This document shows positions 8,505 through 17,620 of a stretch of DNA of 64,000 bases, one piece after another. Numbering within the stretch: the first letter of the stretch is position 1; every line of letters begins with the position of its first letter. Both the position numbers and the translations under genes were made by a program. The notes under the pieces are model-generated. The model saw nothing but the letters and a program-made list of their open reading frames with translations. It was not told the DNA's origin and ran no database searches. This stretch comes from Nostoc sp. 106C (GTDB taxonomy: Bacteria > Cyanobacteriota > Cyanobacteriia > Cyanobacteriales > Nostocaceae). Where the stretch lies: assembly GCF_002154725.1 (NCBI RefSeq), contig NZ_MTAW01000089.1, forward strand, positions 62,001-126,000, in the 5' to 3' direction.

Positions 8505-10502
8505 CTAACGTCCCAACATTTTATCCCGCAGATGCTTAATGCGATCGCGGAATTTTGCTGCCTCTTCAAATTCTAGTTGCTTTGCGGCTTCTTTCATCTG
8601 TGCTTCGAGTTTCACAATCAAGTCAGGAATGTCTTCTAACGGTAGTTCATCTATATGTTCGTCTACCTCTTTTAAATCTGTTGCATTTAACCGCCGAGAA
8701 ACTTCTAAAAAAGACAAAATAGCATTACTTGATCTTTTCACAATCGGTTGAGGTGTAATTCCATGCATTTTGTTGTATGCCATTTGGATTCCACGTCGTC
8801 TATCAGTTTCATCGATAGCTTTAATCATGCTATCTGTGAGGTTATCAGCATACATAATTGCTTGTCCTTTGACATGACGTGCGGCTCTTCCAATAGTTTG
8901 GATTAAAGAACGCTCGGCTCGTAAGAATCCCTCTTTATCTGCATCCATAATTGCTACTAGGGAAACTTCTGGTAAATCCAAACCTTCCCGCAGCAAGTTG
9001 ACTCCCACTAACACATCAAACTTCCCTGCACGCAATTCTTGCAAAATTTCAATCCGTTCAATGGAGTTAATTTCTGAATGCAGATAACGCACGCGAATGC
9101 CGTTATCTTCTAGATATTCTGTTAAATCTTCCGCCATGCGCTTAGTTAGCGTAGTTATCAAAACCCTTTCCTGGCGGTCAACTCTGTCCTTAATTTCGCC
9201 TAATAAATCATCAATTTGTCCTTCTGTCGGACGCACAGAAATTTCTGGATCGATTACCCCAGTTGGTCGAATCACTTGCTCAACTATATGACCATCAGAA
9301 ACTTCTAATTCCCAATTTCCTGGGGTTGCAGAAACAAAAATACACTGGTTCACCTTTTCCCAAAATTCCTCTGCTTTCAATGGACGGTTATCAGCAGCGC
9401 TGGGAAGTCGAAATCCATGTTCAATTAGAACTTTTTTCCTAGCTTGGTCGCCGTTGTACATCCCACGAATTTGCGGTACGGTAACGTGAGATTCATCAAT
9501 CACTAACAGCCAATCTTTAGGAAAGTAATCAATTAAAGATTCTGGGGGTTCCCCTGCTTTTCTTCCTGCTAGATGGCGGGAATAATTTTCTACGCCGTTA
9601 CAGTAACCAACTTCGCGCAACATTTCTAAGTCATAGCGTGTACGCTGATCTATGCGTTGCGCTTCTAATAATTTCCCAGCTTCCTCTAATTCTGCTTTGC
9701 GTTGTTTTAATTCGGCTGCAATATCATCACAAGCAACTTCTAAGCGTTCTTCTGGGGTAACAAAGTGGCGTGCTGGGTAGATATTTACAGCTTGCAGACT
9801 GCTAATAATTTCACCTGTAACTGGATCAATATAACGAATCGCATCAATTTCATCACCAAAAAATTCGACGCGAATAATTCTATCTTCGTAGGCGGGGCCA
9901 ATTTCTAAGACATCCCCCCGGACGCGAAAACGTCCCCGACCCATTTCGATATCGTTGCGGCTGTACTGCACAGATGCCAATTCTCGTAAAATCTGGCGTT
10001 GATTCACTTCCATACCTATCTGTAGGGGGATTGAAGCTTTAAGATATTCTGCTGGAATACCCAAACCATAGATACAGCTGATGGAAGCAACCACAATCAC
10101 ATCACGGCGTTCAAAAAGCGATCGCGTCGCTGAGTGACGCAACATATCTATTTCATCATTAATCGAAGCTGTTTTTTCGATATAAGTATCGGTAACTGGA
10201 ATATACGCTTCCGGCTGATAATAATCGTAGTAACTAACAAAATACTCAACGGCGTTATTAGGAAAGAACTCCCGCAACTCGTTACAAAGCTGTGCAGCCA
10301 GAGTTTTATTATGGGCCAGTACCAAAGTAGGTTTACCAATTTTCTCAATAACTGCTGCTACTGAAAATGTCTTACCGGTTCCCGTAGCACCCAGTAAAGT
10401 TTGGTACCGATTACCAGCTTGAATACTGCCTACTAGTTGCGCGATCGCTTGTGGTTGATCGCCAGTTGGACTAAAGGGAGCTTGAAGACCAAATTCTGTC
10501 AT
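8505..10502 (-). CDS. uvrB: UvrABC excision repair helicase subunit B
   Basis: A 665-residue UvrB, the damage-verifying ATPase of nucleotide excision repair that is loaded by UvrA and recruits the UvrC nuclease. Visible parts are the Walker A motif GATGTGKT (about 38-45), the beta-hairpin region that inserts between DNA strands ([12 protein letters not shown], about 92-103), the DESH-type Walker B (VIDESHVT), helicase motif VI (QTIGRAARH), and a C-terminal UVR motif ([19 protein letters not shown]) that contacts UvrC. The length is normal for the family. The ATG at 10502 begins the conserved [17 protein letters not shown] region; there is no strong Shine-Dalgarno sequence. It stands alone, far from uvrA and uvrC within this window. 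Confidence 0.97.
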   Translation of the reverse strand: MTEFGLQAPFSPTGDQPQAIAQLVGSIQAGNRYQTLLGATGTGKTFSVAAVIEKIGKPTLVLAHNKTLAAQLCNELREFFPNNAVEYFVSYYDYYQPEAYIPVTDTYIEKTASINDEIDMLRHSATRSLFERRDVIVVASISCIYGLGIPAEYLKASIPLQIGMEVNQRQILRELASVQYSRNDIEMGRGRFRVRGDVLEIGPAYEDRIIRVEFFGDEIDAIRYIDPVTGEIISSLQAVNIYPARHFVTPEERLEVACDDIAAELKQRKAELEEAGKLLEAQRIDQRTRYDLEMLREVGYCNGVENYSRHLAGRKAGEPPESLIDYFPKDWLLVIDESHVTVPQIRGMYNGDQARKKVLIEHGFRLPSAADNRPLKAEEFWEKVNQCIFVSATPGNWELEVSDGHIVEQVIRPTGVIDPEISVRPTEGQIDDLLGEIKDRVDRQERVLITTLTKRMAEDLTEYLEDNGIRVRYLHSEINSIERIEILQELRAGKFDVLVGVNLLREGLDLPEVSLVAIMDADKEGFLRAERSLIQTIGRAARHVKGQAIMYADNLTDSMIKAIDETDRRRGIQMAYNKMHGITPQPIVKRSSNAILSFLEVSRRLNATDLKEVDEHIDELPLEDIPDLIVKLEAQMKEAAKQLEFEEAAKFRDRIKHLRDKMLGR

Positions 10503-10751
10503 ACAGTTGTGCCAGAAATATCCTCTCCCATAGTAGCGATCCCACTCTGCACTCGTGGCACCAGATTAGTTAAATGGATAAATAGCAATCTTTATTTATA
10601 AAATTTTACTTATTGCATTTACTTATGTGTACATTTTAAAGATAATTATACCTATATGAGGTTTTTTAAGGTTAAACTCTCTTATATAGAAAAAAATTCA
10701 CATCAGTTTAATTATTGTAAAAACGAGTTAACAAACCGGAGGAATTAAGTT

Positions 10752-11222
10752 ATGAGCATTAGTAGCACTGGCAAGGCAGTCAGTCCTCGACAAAAGCGTG
10801 CCAAGCTAAAAGGAGAAAGTACAGTGGAAGTAGAAAATAATCAGGGTAATAGCTTGAATACAGATAAAGTCGAACAGGGTAAGGATCAGCCAGTGCACAA
10901 TGAGACTCAAGGAACACTCGCGATCAGTGGAATTCGTCCTATAGGCGCTAGCGACATAGAAGTTGCTGAAAAACTCTCAATTGCTGGGGTGCGTCCCGTT
11001 AGCACCAGTACGTTAGAAGTCGTTGAAACCTATAACGCAATGGGTACTCGTCCAATTGGTGCTAATACATTCCAAGTTGTTGAAAATATCAATCTCTCTG
11101 GTATTCGCCCAGTTAGCTCAAGTACATTGGTAATTTCTGAAAGCTATTCAACATTCGGCAACCGTCCGATAGCACCAAATGAGATTGATGATTCTGATGG
11201 TCTGATGGGCTTTCTAGATTAA
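10752..11222 (+). CDS. Arg-Pro repeat protein of unknown function
   Basis: A 156-residue soluble protein with no signal peptide or membrane segment. The first 55 residues are polar and basic. The remainder consists of five imperfect units of about 20 residues, each centred on (I/V/T/N)RP(I/V) followed by a Ser/Asn/Thr-rich turn and a beta-prone stretch: GIRPIGASDIEV, GVRPVSTSTLEV, GTRPIGANTFQV, GIRPVSSSTLVI, GNRPIAPNEI. This periodicity suggests a small solenoid or repeated binding motif. A strong ribosome binding site (GGAGG, 7 nt before the ATG) and a strong terminator after it indicate a real, well-expressed monocistronic gene. I do not recognise a characterised homologue. Confidence 0.8.
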   Translation: MSISSTGKAVSPRQKRAKLKGESTVEVENNQGNSLNTDKVEQGKDQPVHNETQGTLAISGIRPIGASDIEVAEKLSIAGVRPVSTSTLEVVETYNAMGTRPIGANTFQVVENINLSGIRPVSSSTLVISESYSTFGNRPIAPNEIDDSDGLMGFLD

Positions 11223-11249
11223 ATATAAAAATTCTCTTCATAACTTTAT

Positions 11250-11283
11250 AAACCCAGTTCTTTAGAGAACTGGGTTTATTTAT
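11250..11283 (+). terminator. Intrinsic terminator of the Arg-Pro repeat gene
   Basis: A perfect 12-bp stem (AAACCCAGTTCT at 11250-11261, AGAACTGGGTTT at 11266-11277) with a TTAG loop, followed by ATTTATTTA. It lies 28 bp after the stop codon of the upstream gene. Confidence 0.85.
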
Positions 11284-11328
11284 TTAATATTCAACAATAT
11301 TAGCGTGAACTATTCAGGATTTCTTAAC

Positions 11329-11548
11329 AGGACTTACGCAAAAATTGCTGAAAAGCTTAATTTGTCGAACAGCCTTTCGGTTGACGCTCCTGCGTCGCTA
11401 CTGCTTGCGCTAACGCCACTTTGCCATCGTAATGGGAGGAGCCACTGCGTTGGGCGGCTGTGCCGACTTGAAGCATGTGGCGTCCAATACGGCAATTGGA
11501 CACCAAGATGCCAACAATGCTAATAATTCGTAGAAGTGCGTAAGTCCT
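11329..11548. mobile_element. 220-bp MITE-like element with 12-bp terminal inverted repeats
   Basis: The ends are perfect 12-bp inverted repeats: AGGACTTACGCA at 11329-11340 and TGCGTAAGTCCT at 11537-11548. Ends of the form GACTTACGCA are common on insertion sequences of filamentous cyanobacteria. The inside has no transposase; the 72-codon frame across it looks like chance. The interior (about 11385-11480) is made of GC-rich dispersed repeat sequence typical of Nostoc intergenic DNA. It is probably a non-autonomous element moved by a transposase elsewhere. No clear target-site duplication was seen. Confidence 0.65.
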
Positions 11549-11884
11549 ACTTAAAAATAATTATAAGTACTGTCATAATTGGCTATTCAATTGTTAGTTG
11601 ATAAATTTTACTTTCCAAGCATTACGATAAAGCCAATTTTCTTATGAAATGAGGAGCATAAATTTCAGGATAAGTTCTTATTATCGACTTAAGCTGTTAA
11701 ATCACAACAAGATATCTATCATTTATGTCATATCTTCTCTCTCTATTTGCATAGGTAATTAATATATCTTGTGACAGAAGGCTAAGAAAAAATTTTTAAG
11801 CTACTTTGTAAGGGTAATAACAAAAAGTTTCGGAGTCTTAATACAACTTTGAAACTAATTATTTATTGAAAGAAGGAGTAGAAA
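11549..11884. other. AT-rich region upstream of csbD-like gene
   Basis: No reading frame or hairpin of note is present. The stretch presumably holds the promoter of the CsbD gene, but I could not assign boxes with confidence. Confidence 0.4.
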
Positions 11885-12067
11885 ATGAGCATAGAAGATA
11901 GAGCAAAAGCCGCAGGTAAAAATATTGAAGGGAAAGCCCAAGAAGCTTTAGGTAACCTGACTGGTGACCCAGAAGACAAAGTTGAAGGTAAAGCTAAACA
12001 AGCCGAAAGCGAAGTTCGTCACGGCATAGAAGATGTGAAAGATAACGTCAAGAAAAAAATTGACTAA
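11885..12067 (+). CDS. CsbD-family stress protein
   Basis: A 60-residue, highly charged, helix-prone protein with the CsbD signature: KAAGKNIEGKAQEALGNLTGDPEDKVEGKAKQ followed by a second helix. CsbD proteins are small general-stress proteins of unknown mechanism, induced by the general stress response in other bacteria. A strong ribosome binding site (AAGGAG, 8 nt before the ATG) precedes it. The next genes on the same strand also encode small proteins with strong binding sites, so this may be a set of stress-responsive genes, although the gaps (over 100 bp) allow separate promoters. Confidence 0.9.
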   Translation: MSIEDRAKAAGKNIEGKAQEALGNLTGDPEDKVEGKAKQAESEVRHGIEDVKDNVKKKID

Positions 12068-12299
12068 AGCTAATATTTTTTGCTTAAGTTTTAGAAATCA
12101 GGTCTAGGTGCAAATACTTCTGCAAAAATAAAGGCTAATTAGCAATCAGGTTTGACCCCTATTATTCTCTTTATAGCAAGGGGAATATTAGGGGTATTAT
12201 GACCTTTCTTTATCGAGATTTTGTGAATCGAAAAGCTTTTTAAAGATAGGCATACAGGCTGTTTAATTTACTCTTCAATGATTTTTAGGAGGTAAAACA

Positions 12300-12740
12300 A
12301 TGATTCTGCTTCAGCAGAGTCGCAAAATCTTGATGGCTGGCATCTTGATTTTGGTTCTGACAATAACCACTGCCTGTGGTGGTAGTAACGTGGCACAACT
12401 TGACCGCACAACCAGCACTCCAGCAATTGGTCGAGATGTAACCTATACAGAATTAGAGCGAGGTAATAGTCCCTCAGGGCAAAATTTTGGTAACTGGGTT
12501 GTACAAACATCTAACGGATTAATTAAAGATGCCTATGTGCGTGATAACAACAAACTAGGCATTGTTATTTCCCCACAAGTGCGTCCTCAAGAGGTACGAC
12601 CATTAGCAAAATCTTTAGTACAAGGGTTTCGCAAGCAATTCCCCAACCAAGACTTAACAGTGTTGGTCTATGCTCCTGACAAAAAACTGATTTTGACAGC
12701 TAAGTACGACACTCAAACAAGCCAAGTTCAGTATACCTAA
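12300..12740 (+). CDS. Small exported lipoprotein, function unknown
   Basis: A 146-residue protein with a basic N-terminus, a hydrophobic core (LMAGILILVLTITTAC) and a candidate lipobox cysteine at residue 26, followed by GG. It is therefore probably a lipoprotein exposed to the periplasm. The mature part is a compact alpha/beta domain without a recognisable family motif (NFGNWVVQTSNGLIKDAYVRD, then VLVYAPDKKLILTAKYD). A strong ribosome binding site, TAGGAGG, lies 7 nt before the ATG. It sits between the CsbD gene and another small gene on the same strand. Confidence 0.75.
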   Translation: MILLQQSRKILMAGILILVLTITTACGGSNVAQLDRTTSTPAIGRDVTYTELERGNSPSGQNFGNWVVQTSNGLIKDAYVRDNNKLGIVISPQVRPQEVRPLAKSLVQGFRKQFPNQDLTVLVYAPDKKLILTAKYDTQTSQVQYT

Positions 12741-12843
12741 TTGCTGAGTTGGCAATAAAAGCCAAAGACTAATCTCTGCAGATAATCAAAGTTCCCAGAA
12801 TGTCAGGTGATTAAAAATTAACCTGAAAAAGGAGAGAACCAAA

Positions 12844-13365
12844 GTGACAAGCAGCGAACAATACAAACGTCAAATCATGAAAGATTTGGCTGGAGGAAAT
12901 GTTGAATCTTTAGATGATGTAACAATAGATTCAACCACCGAATACGAAAACTTTGACGATTTTGCTCAACGCACTACACCAGATCAGCGTCGTCAGTTAT
13001 TTGGTCGGTCTTTACATCCAGAGAAGATTCCCACTAGCCAAATGGAGCCGGAATTACAACAGGCGATCGCACAAATCAAACCCAACGAACGCGATGATGT
13101 AGCACGCGCTTTTTTCAAGCATTTAAAGGAAAGAGGACTCGATGAGCGCCATCTAGAACAACAACTTGGTCTTTCCACTCATCACGCCAGCCGCATGAGC
13201 GCTGATGATGTCAGCAAACTTGCATCCTTCGTTTATCACAACCACCCCGACGTTTTCCGTGAGGTGTTAGCAGAGCAACCAGGGATTATTAAATTCCTCA
13301 GCAATCCCGTTGTTGCGGGCATTATCGGCGTTGCAGCAGCCAAGTGGCTAGGTAGGCACAAGTAA
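12844..13365 (+). CDS. Conserved-looking hypothetical protein with C-terminal hydrophobic segment
   Basis: A 173-residue protein starting at a GTG that has AAAGGAGAG upstream. The N-terminal two thirds are acidic and helical (DDFAQRTTPDQRRQLFGR; DDVARAFFKHLKERGLDE). The C-terminus contains a short hydrophobic glycine-rich helix (VVAGIIGVAAAKWLG) that could insert in or lie on a membrane. I do not recognise a named family. A terminator follows. The small size, strong ribosome binding site and neighbours suggest a stress-related membrane-peripheral role, but that is inference. Confidence 0.7.
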   Translation: MTSSEQYKRQIMKDLAGGNVESLDDVTIDSTTEYENFDDFAQRTTPDQRRQLFGRSLHPEKIPTSQMEPELQQAIAQIKPNERDDVARAFFKHLKERGLDERHLEQQLGLSTHHASRMSADDVSKLASFVYHNHPDVFREVLAEQPGIIKFLSNPVVAGIIGVAAAKWLGRHK

Positions 13366-13404
13366 GCGCTGATTCTCAATTAAATGATAAATATTGAGTA
13401 AGTA

Positions 13405-13430
13405 AAGGTGGGCATTACCCATCTTTTTTT
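13405..13430 (+). terminator. Intrinsic terminator after the 173-residue protein gene
   Basis: A six-base-pair stem with one G-U pair (GGTGGG at 13407-13412, CCCATC at 13418-13423), loop CATTA, followed by seven Ts. Confidence 0.75.
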
Positions 13431-13894
13431 CTTTAAAACTTCTTAGAGGAGGTGTCGCATTTAGGAAATTGTGAATAAAACATAGTGACTAAGTAACAAG
13501 GAAGCTAAATTTACATAAAATTTATACAATAAATTATCCCATTATATGGGTGTAATCGTTTTCATTCCTGAATTTAGCAATATAAAAGATACAACCTTGA
13601 TAAAGTAAATACTATAAATTTTTCATAAACTTAAGTATTCTTTCTTAAGAGTATATTCTCTACTGCAATATTAATTACAGGGATATTTGCTTAGGAGCTA
13701 TCCCCTATAGTTTTAACAGATCAAATGCAGAAGCAATACTCAGACTTCAGCTATTTTGGTTGCTGCTTTTGGATTTGAGAAGCTGATTAATTTTCTATGG
13801 CATGAACTATCATGTCCAATTTTTTGGGTGCTGGAAAACTCCAGTTTTGGGTACATCTACTACCAATTTTTACCTTAAAAACGGAGTAATTTTC
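13431..13894. other. AT-rich upstream region of the PEP-CTERM gene
   Basis: Apart from an upstream in-frame extension of the following gene that lacks a ribosome binding site, I see no gene. No distinct repeat was recognised. Confidence 0.4.
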
Positions 13895-14731
13895 ATGAGT
13901 AGATTTGGCATCAGAAGAGGTTTGTTGAAACTGGCAACGGCAACAGCCCTCAGTATTATTACTTTTCAAGCAGCAGGGTCAGCGCAGGCAACTACCTTGA
14001 CTCTCACTTCCCCAACTTCTGGAGGAGCATTGTCCAGTGGAATCAGCCCGGTAGGTGGAATTGTCTTGGATCTTATTGGTCTGAACAATACAAGAGTAAC
14101 TAGCCAATTGGGAGCTAGTCAATTGTACATAGGTTATTATAATAGTGGTACTCCATCTGCTTACCAAGGCAATCCTGGCACTATCGGTATTCAGAGCGGC
14201 TTTACTCCAACAATCACAGGAGCGCTTGGGGGTGGATTGAAAGAGCTTGCTGTTCGTTTCAGTCTTTATGATGGTGATACTGCGGCAGGTGACTTTGATG
14301 AAAATGATAATACACTATTGGTAAACAACATTAACTTTGGTAATTGGAGCAGTGTTAATACTGAAAATACCAATGGGCTAGGAAATGCTGGTGGTGCTGG
14401 TTTTAGCGGCGGTGGTTTTCGCAATGATACTCTGGATACAGGGTGGTTCCATGTGACTAATGCCTCAACTCTTAGCAACTTCTTTAACAGCCTTGTGAAT
14501 ACACAACAAGCTATTTACCAAGTTAATGATGTAGACCCTTACGATAACTATTACGACTTCACACAGGGAATTGACTCAAGTCTCATAAACGTAGGTCAGG
14601 GCCCAGTAGTGCAACCACCTAACTCTGTTCCCGAACCTATAACTATTTTGGGTACATTGACAGCAGCAGGTTTTGGTGTGGCTTTGCGTCGCAAACAAAA
14701 GCAGCAACAACAAGCTACGGTAAAAGCATAA
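13895..14731 (+). CDS. PEP-CTERM sorting-domain surface protein
   Basis: A 278-residue exported protein. The N-terminus is a typical signal peptide (MSRFGIRRGLLKLATATALS, cleavage after about AQA). The C-terminus is the PEP-CTERM signal: VPEPITILGTLTAAGFG, a hydrophobic helix, then RRKQK. That signal directs processing by an exosortase/archaeosortase-like enzyme and surface anchoring or release. The body is a Gly/Asn/Thr-rich beta domain of unknown ligand, probably an extracellular matrix component. The ATG at 13895 is chosen because it begins the signal peptide and has GGAG upstream; an in-frame ATG 93 nt earlier would add an unlikely leader. No exosortase gene lies in this window. Confidence 0.88.
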   Translation: MSRFGIRRGLLKLATATALSIITFQAAGSAQATTLTLTSPTSGGALSSGISPVGGIVLDLIGLNNTRVTSQLGASQLYIGYYNSGTPSAYQGNPGTIGIQSGFTPTITGALGGGLKELAVRFSLYDGDTAAGDFDENDNTLLVNNINFGNWSSVNTENTNGLGNAGGAGFSGGGFRNDTLDTGWFHVTNASTLSNFFNSLVNTQQAIYQVNDVDPYDNYYDFTQGIDSSLINVGQGPVVQPPNSVPEPITILGTLTAAGFGVALRRKQKQQQQATVKA

Positions 14732-14781
14732 GCTAGAAGCTACAACTAATACATAGTTGCGTTCATATAAAGTATGTACTA

Positions 14782-14882
14782 ATACCAAATCAAATAATGT
14801 TTGCGACATATCAATAATATTCTAGAGGTCACGGCAGTGCCGTGCCCCTACAATCTGTCGCATTCTTTTTTCAAATTGGTAT
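14782..14882. repeat. 101-bp dispersed repeat element with ATACCAA ends (family copy 1)
   Basis: Bounded by ATACCAA (14782-14788) and TTGGTAT (14876-14882), with a nested inverted pair GCGACA/TGTCGC (14803-14808, 14856-14861) and an inner palindromic core GGCAGTGCC within CACGGCAGTGCCGTG. Read on the minus strand its start closely matches the elements at 62621-62695 and 39261-39455. It is non-coding and is probably a small non-autonomous element. Confidence 0.65.
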
Positions 14883-15484
14883 AAGTATTGGGTGCTTAAG
14901 AATTGAGTGTACAATTTATAACTCAATGTTTAAGCACTCCTTCCCATACATTCTTGGATGGATAATAGCATTACCTAAAAAACGTATCGCACTCAAGATT
15001 TACTTGTAATGTTGTGTAAATAAGTACTTTTTTCTATAAATCGCAGAATAGATTTACACAAAATTCATATAGCAAATAACCTGCTTTCCACTGATAATCC
15101 TGATGAAATCTTGTTTTTGGTATAAAGTGCAATAAAGTTTTATAAAATAATGAAATTAAAGATTTGATTAAGCTCTACTAAAATCCTTGATTATAAATAC
15201 TTAGCACGTAATGATAATTACGGTTTTTTCAGGATAATTACGGAAAAATTACCATTACAGTCAAAACGAAACAAAGATGAAATACTTCATTAATTGTTAT
15301 CGGTAACTGTATAGGCAATAAAAGAATTAATATTTGTCAGGGCTTTACCAGGGTAAAAACTACCATTAGCTTTTTTTATACTTTTCCACTACGTGGCGAT
15401 CGCAGTGCTGATTTTGGTGTTATTCTATCTTTTCTGTTGCCGGAGTGGGAAGTAACCAATTTAGGATGTAGCTGAGTTTTAAAG
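14883..15484. other. AT-rich intergenic region
   Basis: No gene, terminator or repeat could be supported in about 600 bp of AT-rich sequence. Confidence 0.4.
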
Positions 15485-15487
15485 GTG

Positions 15488-15700
15488 ATGACTTTGTGGA
15501 AACAACTGCGAATCATGTTTTTGGCTATAACCTTAGGTGGTGTAATCTTCGTTTTAGTAAAAGTTTTTCTGACGACGAGTATTAATAAGCCAAAATCCGA
15601 ACAGTCTCAGCACGAATTAAATAGTCTTGCATTGTTTGAAGACCATATTTGCATAGTCTCACGCTTTCATGCAAACTATAATACCGTTCCTCCTTGCTAG
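15488..15700 (+). CDS. Possible small membrane peptide
   Basis: A 70-codon frame from ATG 15488 (GTG 3 nt earlier), with AAAGG just upstream. It encodes one membrane helix (IMFLAITLGGVIFVLVKVFL) and a polar tail. The helix looks like a genuine single-pass segment, but the C-terminal half has no recognisable pattern. It may be a degraded gene or chance. No family is known to me. Confidence 0.3.
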   Translation: MTLWKQLRIMFLAITLGGVIFVLVKVFLTTSINKPKSEQSQHELNSLALFEDHICIVSRFHANYNTVPPC

Positions 15701-15879
15701 GAGGCTATAGATGTAAGAACTACATAAGGGTTGTATCTAAGCAAGGTATCTTGCCAATTTATATAACTAGAAAGTTTTAGAAAAGGTCTAATGTTATTTG
15801 AATTAATAGCGACAAAGCCTTTATCCAAAACCACAAATTTCCCTCATTTCAGATCTCTGTTTTTTATTGTGCTAGGAAC

Positions 15880-16605
15880 ATGACTAAATCAAGTAGCGAT
15901 AAATTCATTCCCGGTTTGGTACAAGAGTTACAAGAGTTTGCTTTTAGCCAAATAGGCTCAACGAGAATTTTACGAATGCTTGGCTACGGACTGCTGCTAT
16001 TAGCATTGTTCGACGTAGTTGAGATGTTGGTTCCACCCAACTTTATGAATCCTGTTTGGGAATTTCAAACTTTCGGAGCATTGGTTGAAAGAGTACCTGT
16101 GCCTTTAATTGGTCTAGCGCTAATATTTTATGGAGAACTGCATTCTCGAAGCAAATGGGAATTCCTCAGTTTGAAGTTAATATCTTGGTTAACTTTATTG
16201 TTAGCCTTAATCTTTTTATTACTAATACCTTTAGGAATTGGTAACACTGTTCGTCTCAGTAAACAAAGTGCTGCGCAAATTACTAATGTATCCAAACAAC
16301 AATTATCCCAGGCGGAACAGGTAGAACAGAAACTAAGCGAAGCTACACCGGAGCAAATAAGTAATTTCTTGAAGGCACAAGGTCGCTCATTAGATGGTAA
16401 AAGTACTCAGGAAGTAAAAACCCAAATCTTATCAGAAGTCTCTAAGGCTAAATCACAAATTCAGAACCAAGCAAAAGCTACTCAATCTTCTCAGGGACTA
16501 AACTTACTCAAGAATTCTGTTAAATGGAATCTTGGAGCTTTGGTTTCGGCTGCTTTATTTTTTAGTTTTTGGAAAGCAACTCAATGGGCAAGAATCAGTA
16601 GATGA
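15880..16605 (+). CDS. HpsJ-family membrane protein
   Basis: A 241-residue membrane protein with about four hydrophobic helices (about 30-50, 70-90, 105-130 and 215-235) and a long charged coiled-coil-like region between the third and last (about 135-205; QLSQAEQVEQKLSEATPEQ). The segment VWEFQTFGALVERVPVPL followed by a short helix ending FYGE resembles the HpsJ family, named after a hormogonium polysaccharide secretion locus of Nostoc punctiforme. A role in motility-associated polysaccharide export is therefore possible, but no other hps genes are nearby. A bidirectional terminator separates it from rpe. Confidence 0.7.
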   Translation: MTKSSSDKFIPGLVQELQEFAFSQIGSTRILRMLGYGLLLLALFDVVEMLVPPNFMNPVWEFQTFGALVERVPVPLIGLALIFYGELHSRSKWEFLSLKLISWLTLLLALIFLLLIPLGIGNTVRLSKQSAAQITNVSKQQLSQAEQVEQKLSEATPEQISNFLKAQGRSLDGKSTQEVKTQILSEVSKAKSQIQNQAKATQSSQGLNLLKNSVKWNLGALVSAALFFSFWKATQWARISR

Positions 16606-16663
16606 GAATAATAAAAAAATTCATCAACGCCTGAATATTCAGCAAAAGCCTCTGTAAAAAATA

Positions 16664-16692
16664 AGGGTGGGCATTAATGCCCACCCTCTTTG
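16664..16692. terminator. Bidirectional terminator between hpsJ-like gene and rpe
   Basis: A perfect 10-bp stem (AGGGTGGGCA at 16664-16673, TGCCCACCCT at 16678-16687) with a TTAA loop. T-rich sequence follows on both strands (CTTTGTTTG on plus, TATTTTTTA on minus), so it can serve both convergent genes. Confidence 0.85.
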
Positions 16693-16721
16693 TTTGTGTC
16701 GTATAGTTAATTCATTATGGA

Positions 16722-17429
16722 TTACACCTTAGCTAGTTCTGGTGTAGGACGCTTGCTGTTACGAATTGCTGTAATTGCCTCAGCATAATCAGGAGCGTTA
16801 AATACAGCTGAACCAGCAACGATCGCATTAGCTCCAGCTTCTAAAACCTGCCAAGTATTATTTGCTTTCAGCCCTCCATCCACTTCAATCCAAGGATCGA
16901 GTCCGCGTTCATCACACATCTGACGCAGCTTGCGGATTTTGGGCACTACACCAGGAATAAAGCTTTGACCGCCAAAACCAGGGTTGACGCTCATAATTAA
17001 GATTAAATCGCAGAGTTCTAGTACATACTCAATAAAATCCAAAGGTGTGGAAGGGTTGAGTACAACTCCTGCTTTTTTACCGAGTTCTTTGATTTGTCCT
17101 AGAGTGCGGTGTAGGTGCGGTGAAGCATTGTGTTCTGCGTGTACTGAGATAATATCAGCACCTGCTTTCGCGAAGCCTTCTACATACTTTTCTGGCTCCA
17201 CAATCATTAAGTGGACATCTAGCGGCTTTGTTGTCACCGGACGAATCGCCTCCACAACCAGAGGACCTATCGTAATATTAGGTACAAAACGACCGTCCAT
17301 TACATCGACATGAATCCAATCAGCTCCAGCAGCGTCTACAGCACGAACTTCGTCACCTAAACGGCTAAAATCGGCTGATAGGATAGATGGAGAAATCACA
17401 ATGGGCTTTTTAGATAGGTTTTGGGTCAT
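16722..17429 (-). CDS. rpe: Ribulose-phosphate 3-epimerase
   Basis: A 235-residue TIM-barrel enzyme interconverting ribulose 5-phosphate and xylulose 5-phosphate, used in the Calvin cycle and the pentose phosphate pathway in the cytosol. Diagnostic motifs are [10 protein letters not shown], the metal-binding [29 protein letters not shown] and the phosphate-binding VDGG and AGSAVF. The start at 17429 (MTQNLSKKP) is chosen because it precedes the conserved region directly; the frame is open further upstream with two other in-frame ATGs, giving an extension with no family character. It is transcribed alone toward a bidirectional terminator. Confidence 0.96.
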   Translation of the reverse strand: MTQNLSKKPIVISPSILSADFSRLGDEVRAVDAAGADWIHVDVMDGRFVPNITIGPLVVEAIRPVTTKPLDVHLMIVEPEKYVEGFAKAGADIISVHAEHNASPHLHRTLGQIKELGKKAGVVLNPSTPLDFIEYVLELCDLILIMSVNPGFGGQSFIPGVVPKIRKLRQMCDERGLDPWIEVDGGLKANNTWQVLEAGANAIVAGSAVFNAPDYAEAITAIRNSKRPTPELAKV

Positions 17430-17620
17430 GGCTGGTGGGTTTTCAAGCATCCTCGTCTGTAAACATTGTAACAAAATATTTAGCCATCGCTCATAAATTT
17501 GATCCCGCCTTTGTAGAGTAGCTGGGGTACTGGGGAGATAAGGGGACAAGGAGCGGGGGAAGGAAGAAATAATCTAACTATTGGCTCTTACCTATTGCCT
17601 TTTGACTGACCAATTAACTA

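Noticed and set aside
11305-11523. 72-codon frame within the MITE-like element
   Set aside because: It begins outside the element, runs through GC-rich repeat DNA and has no transposase motif.
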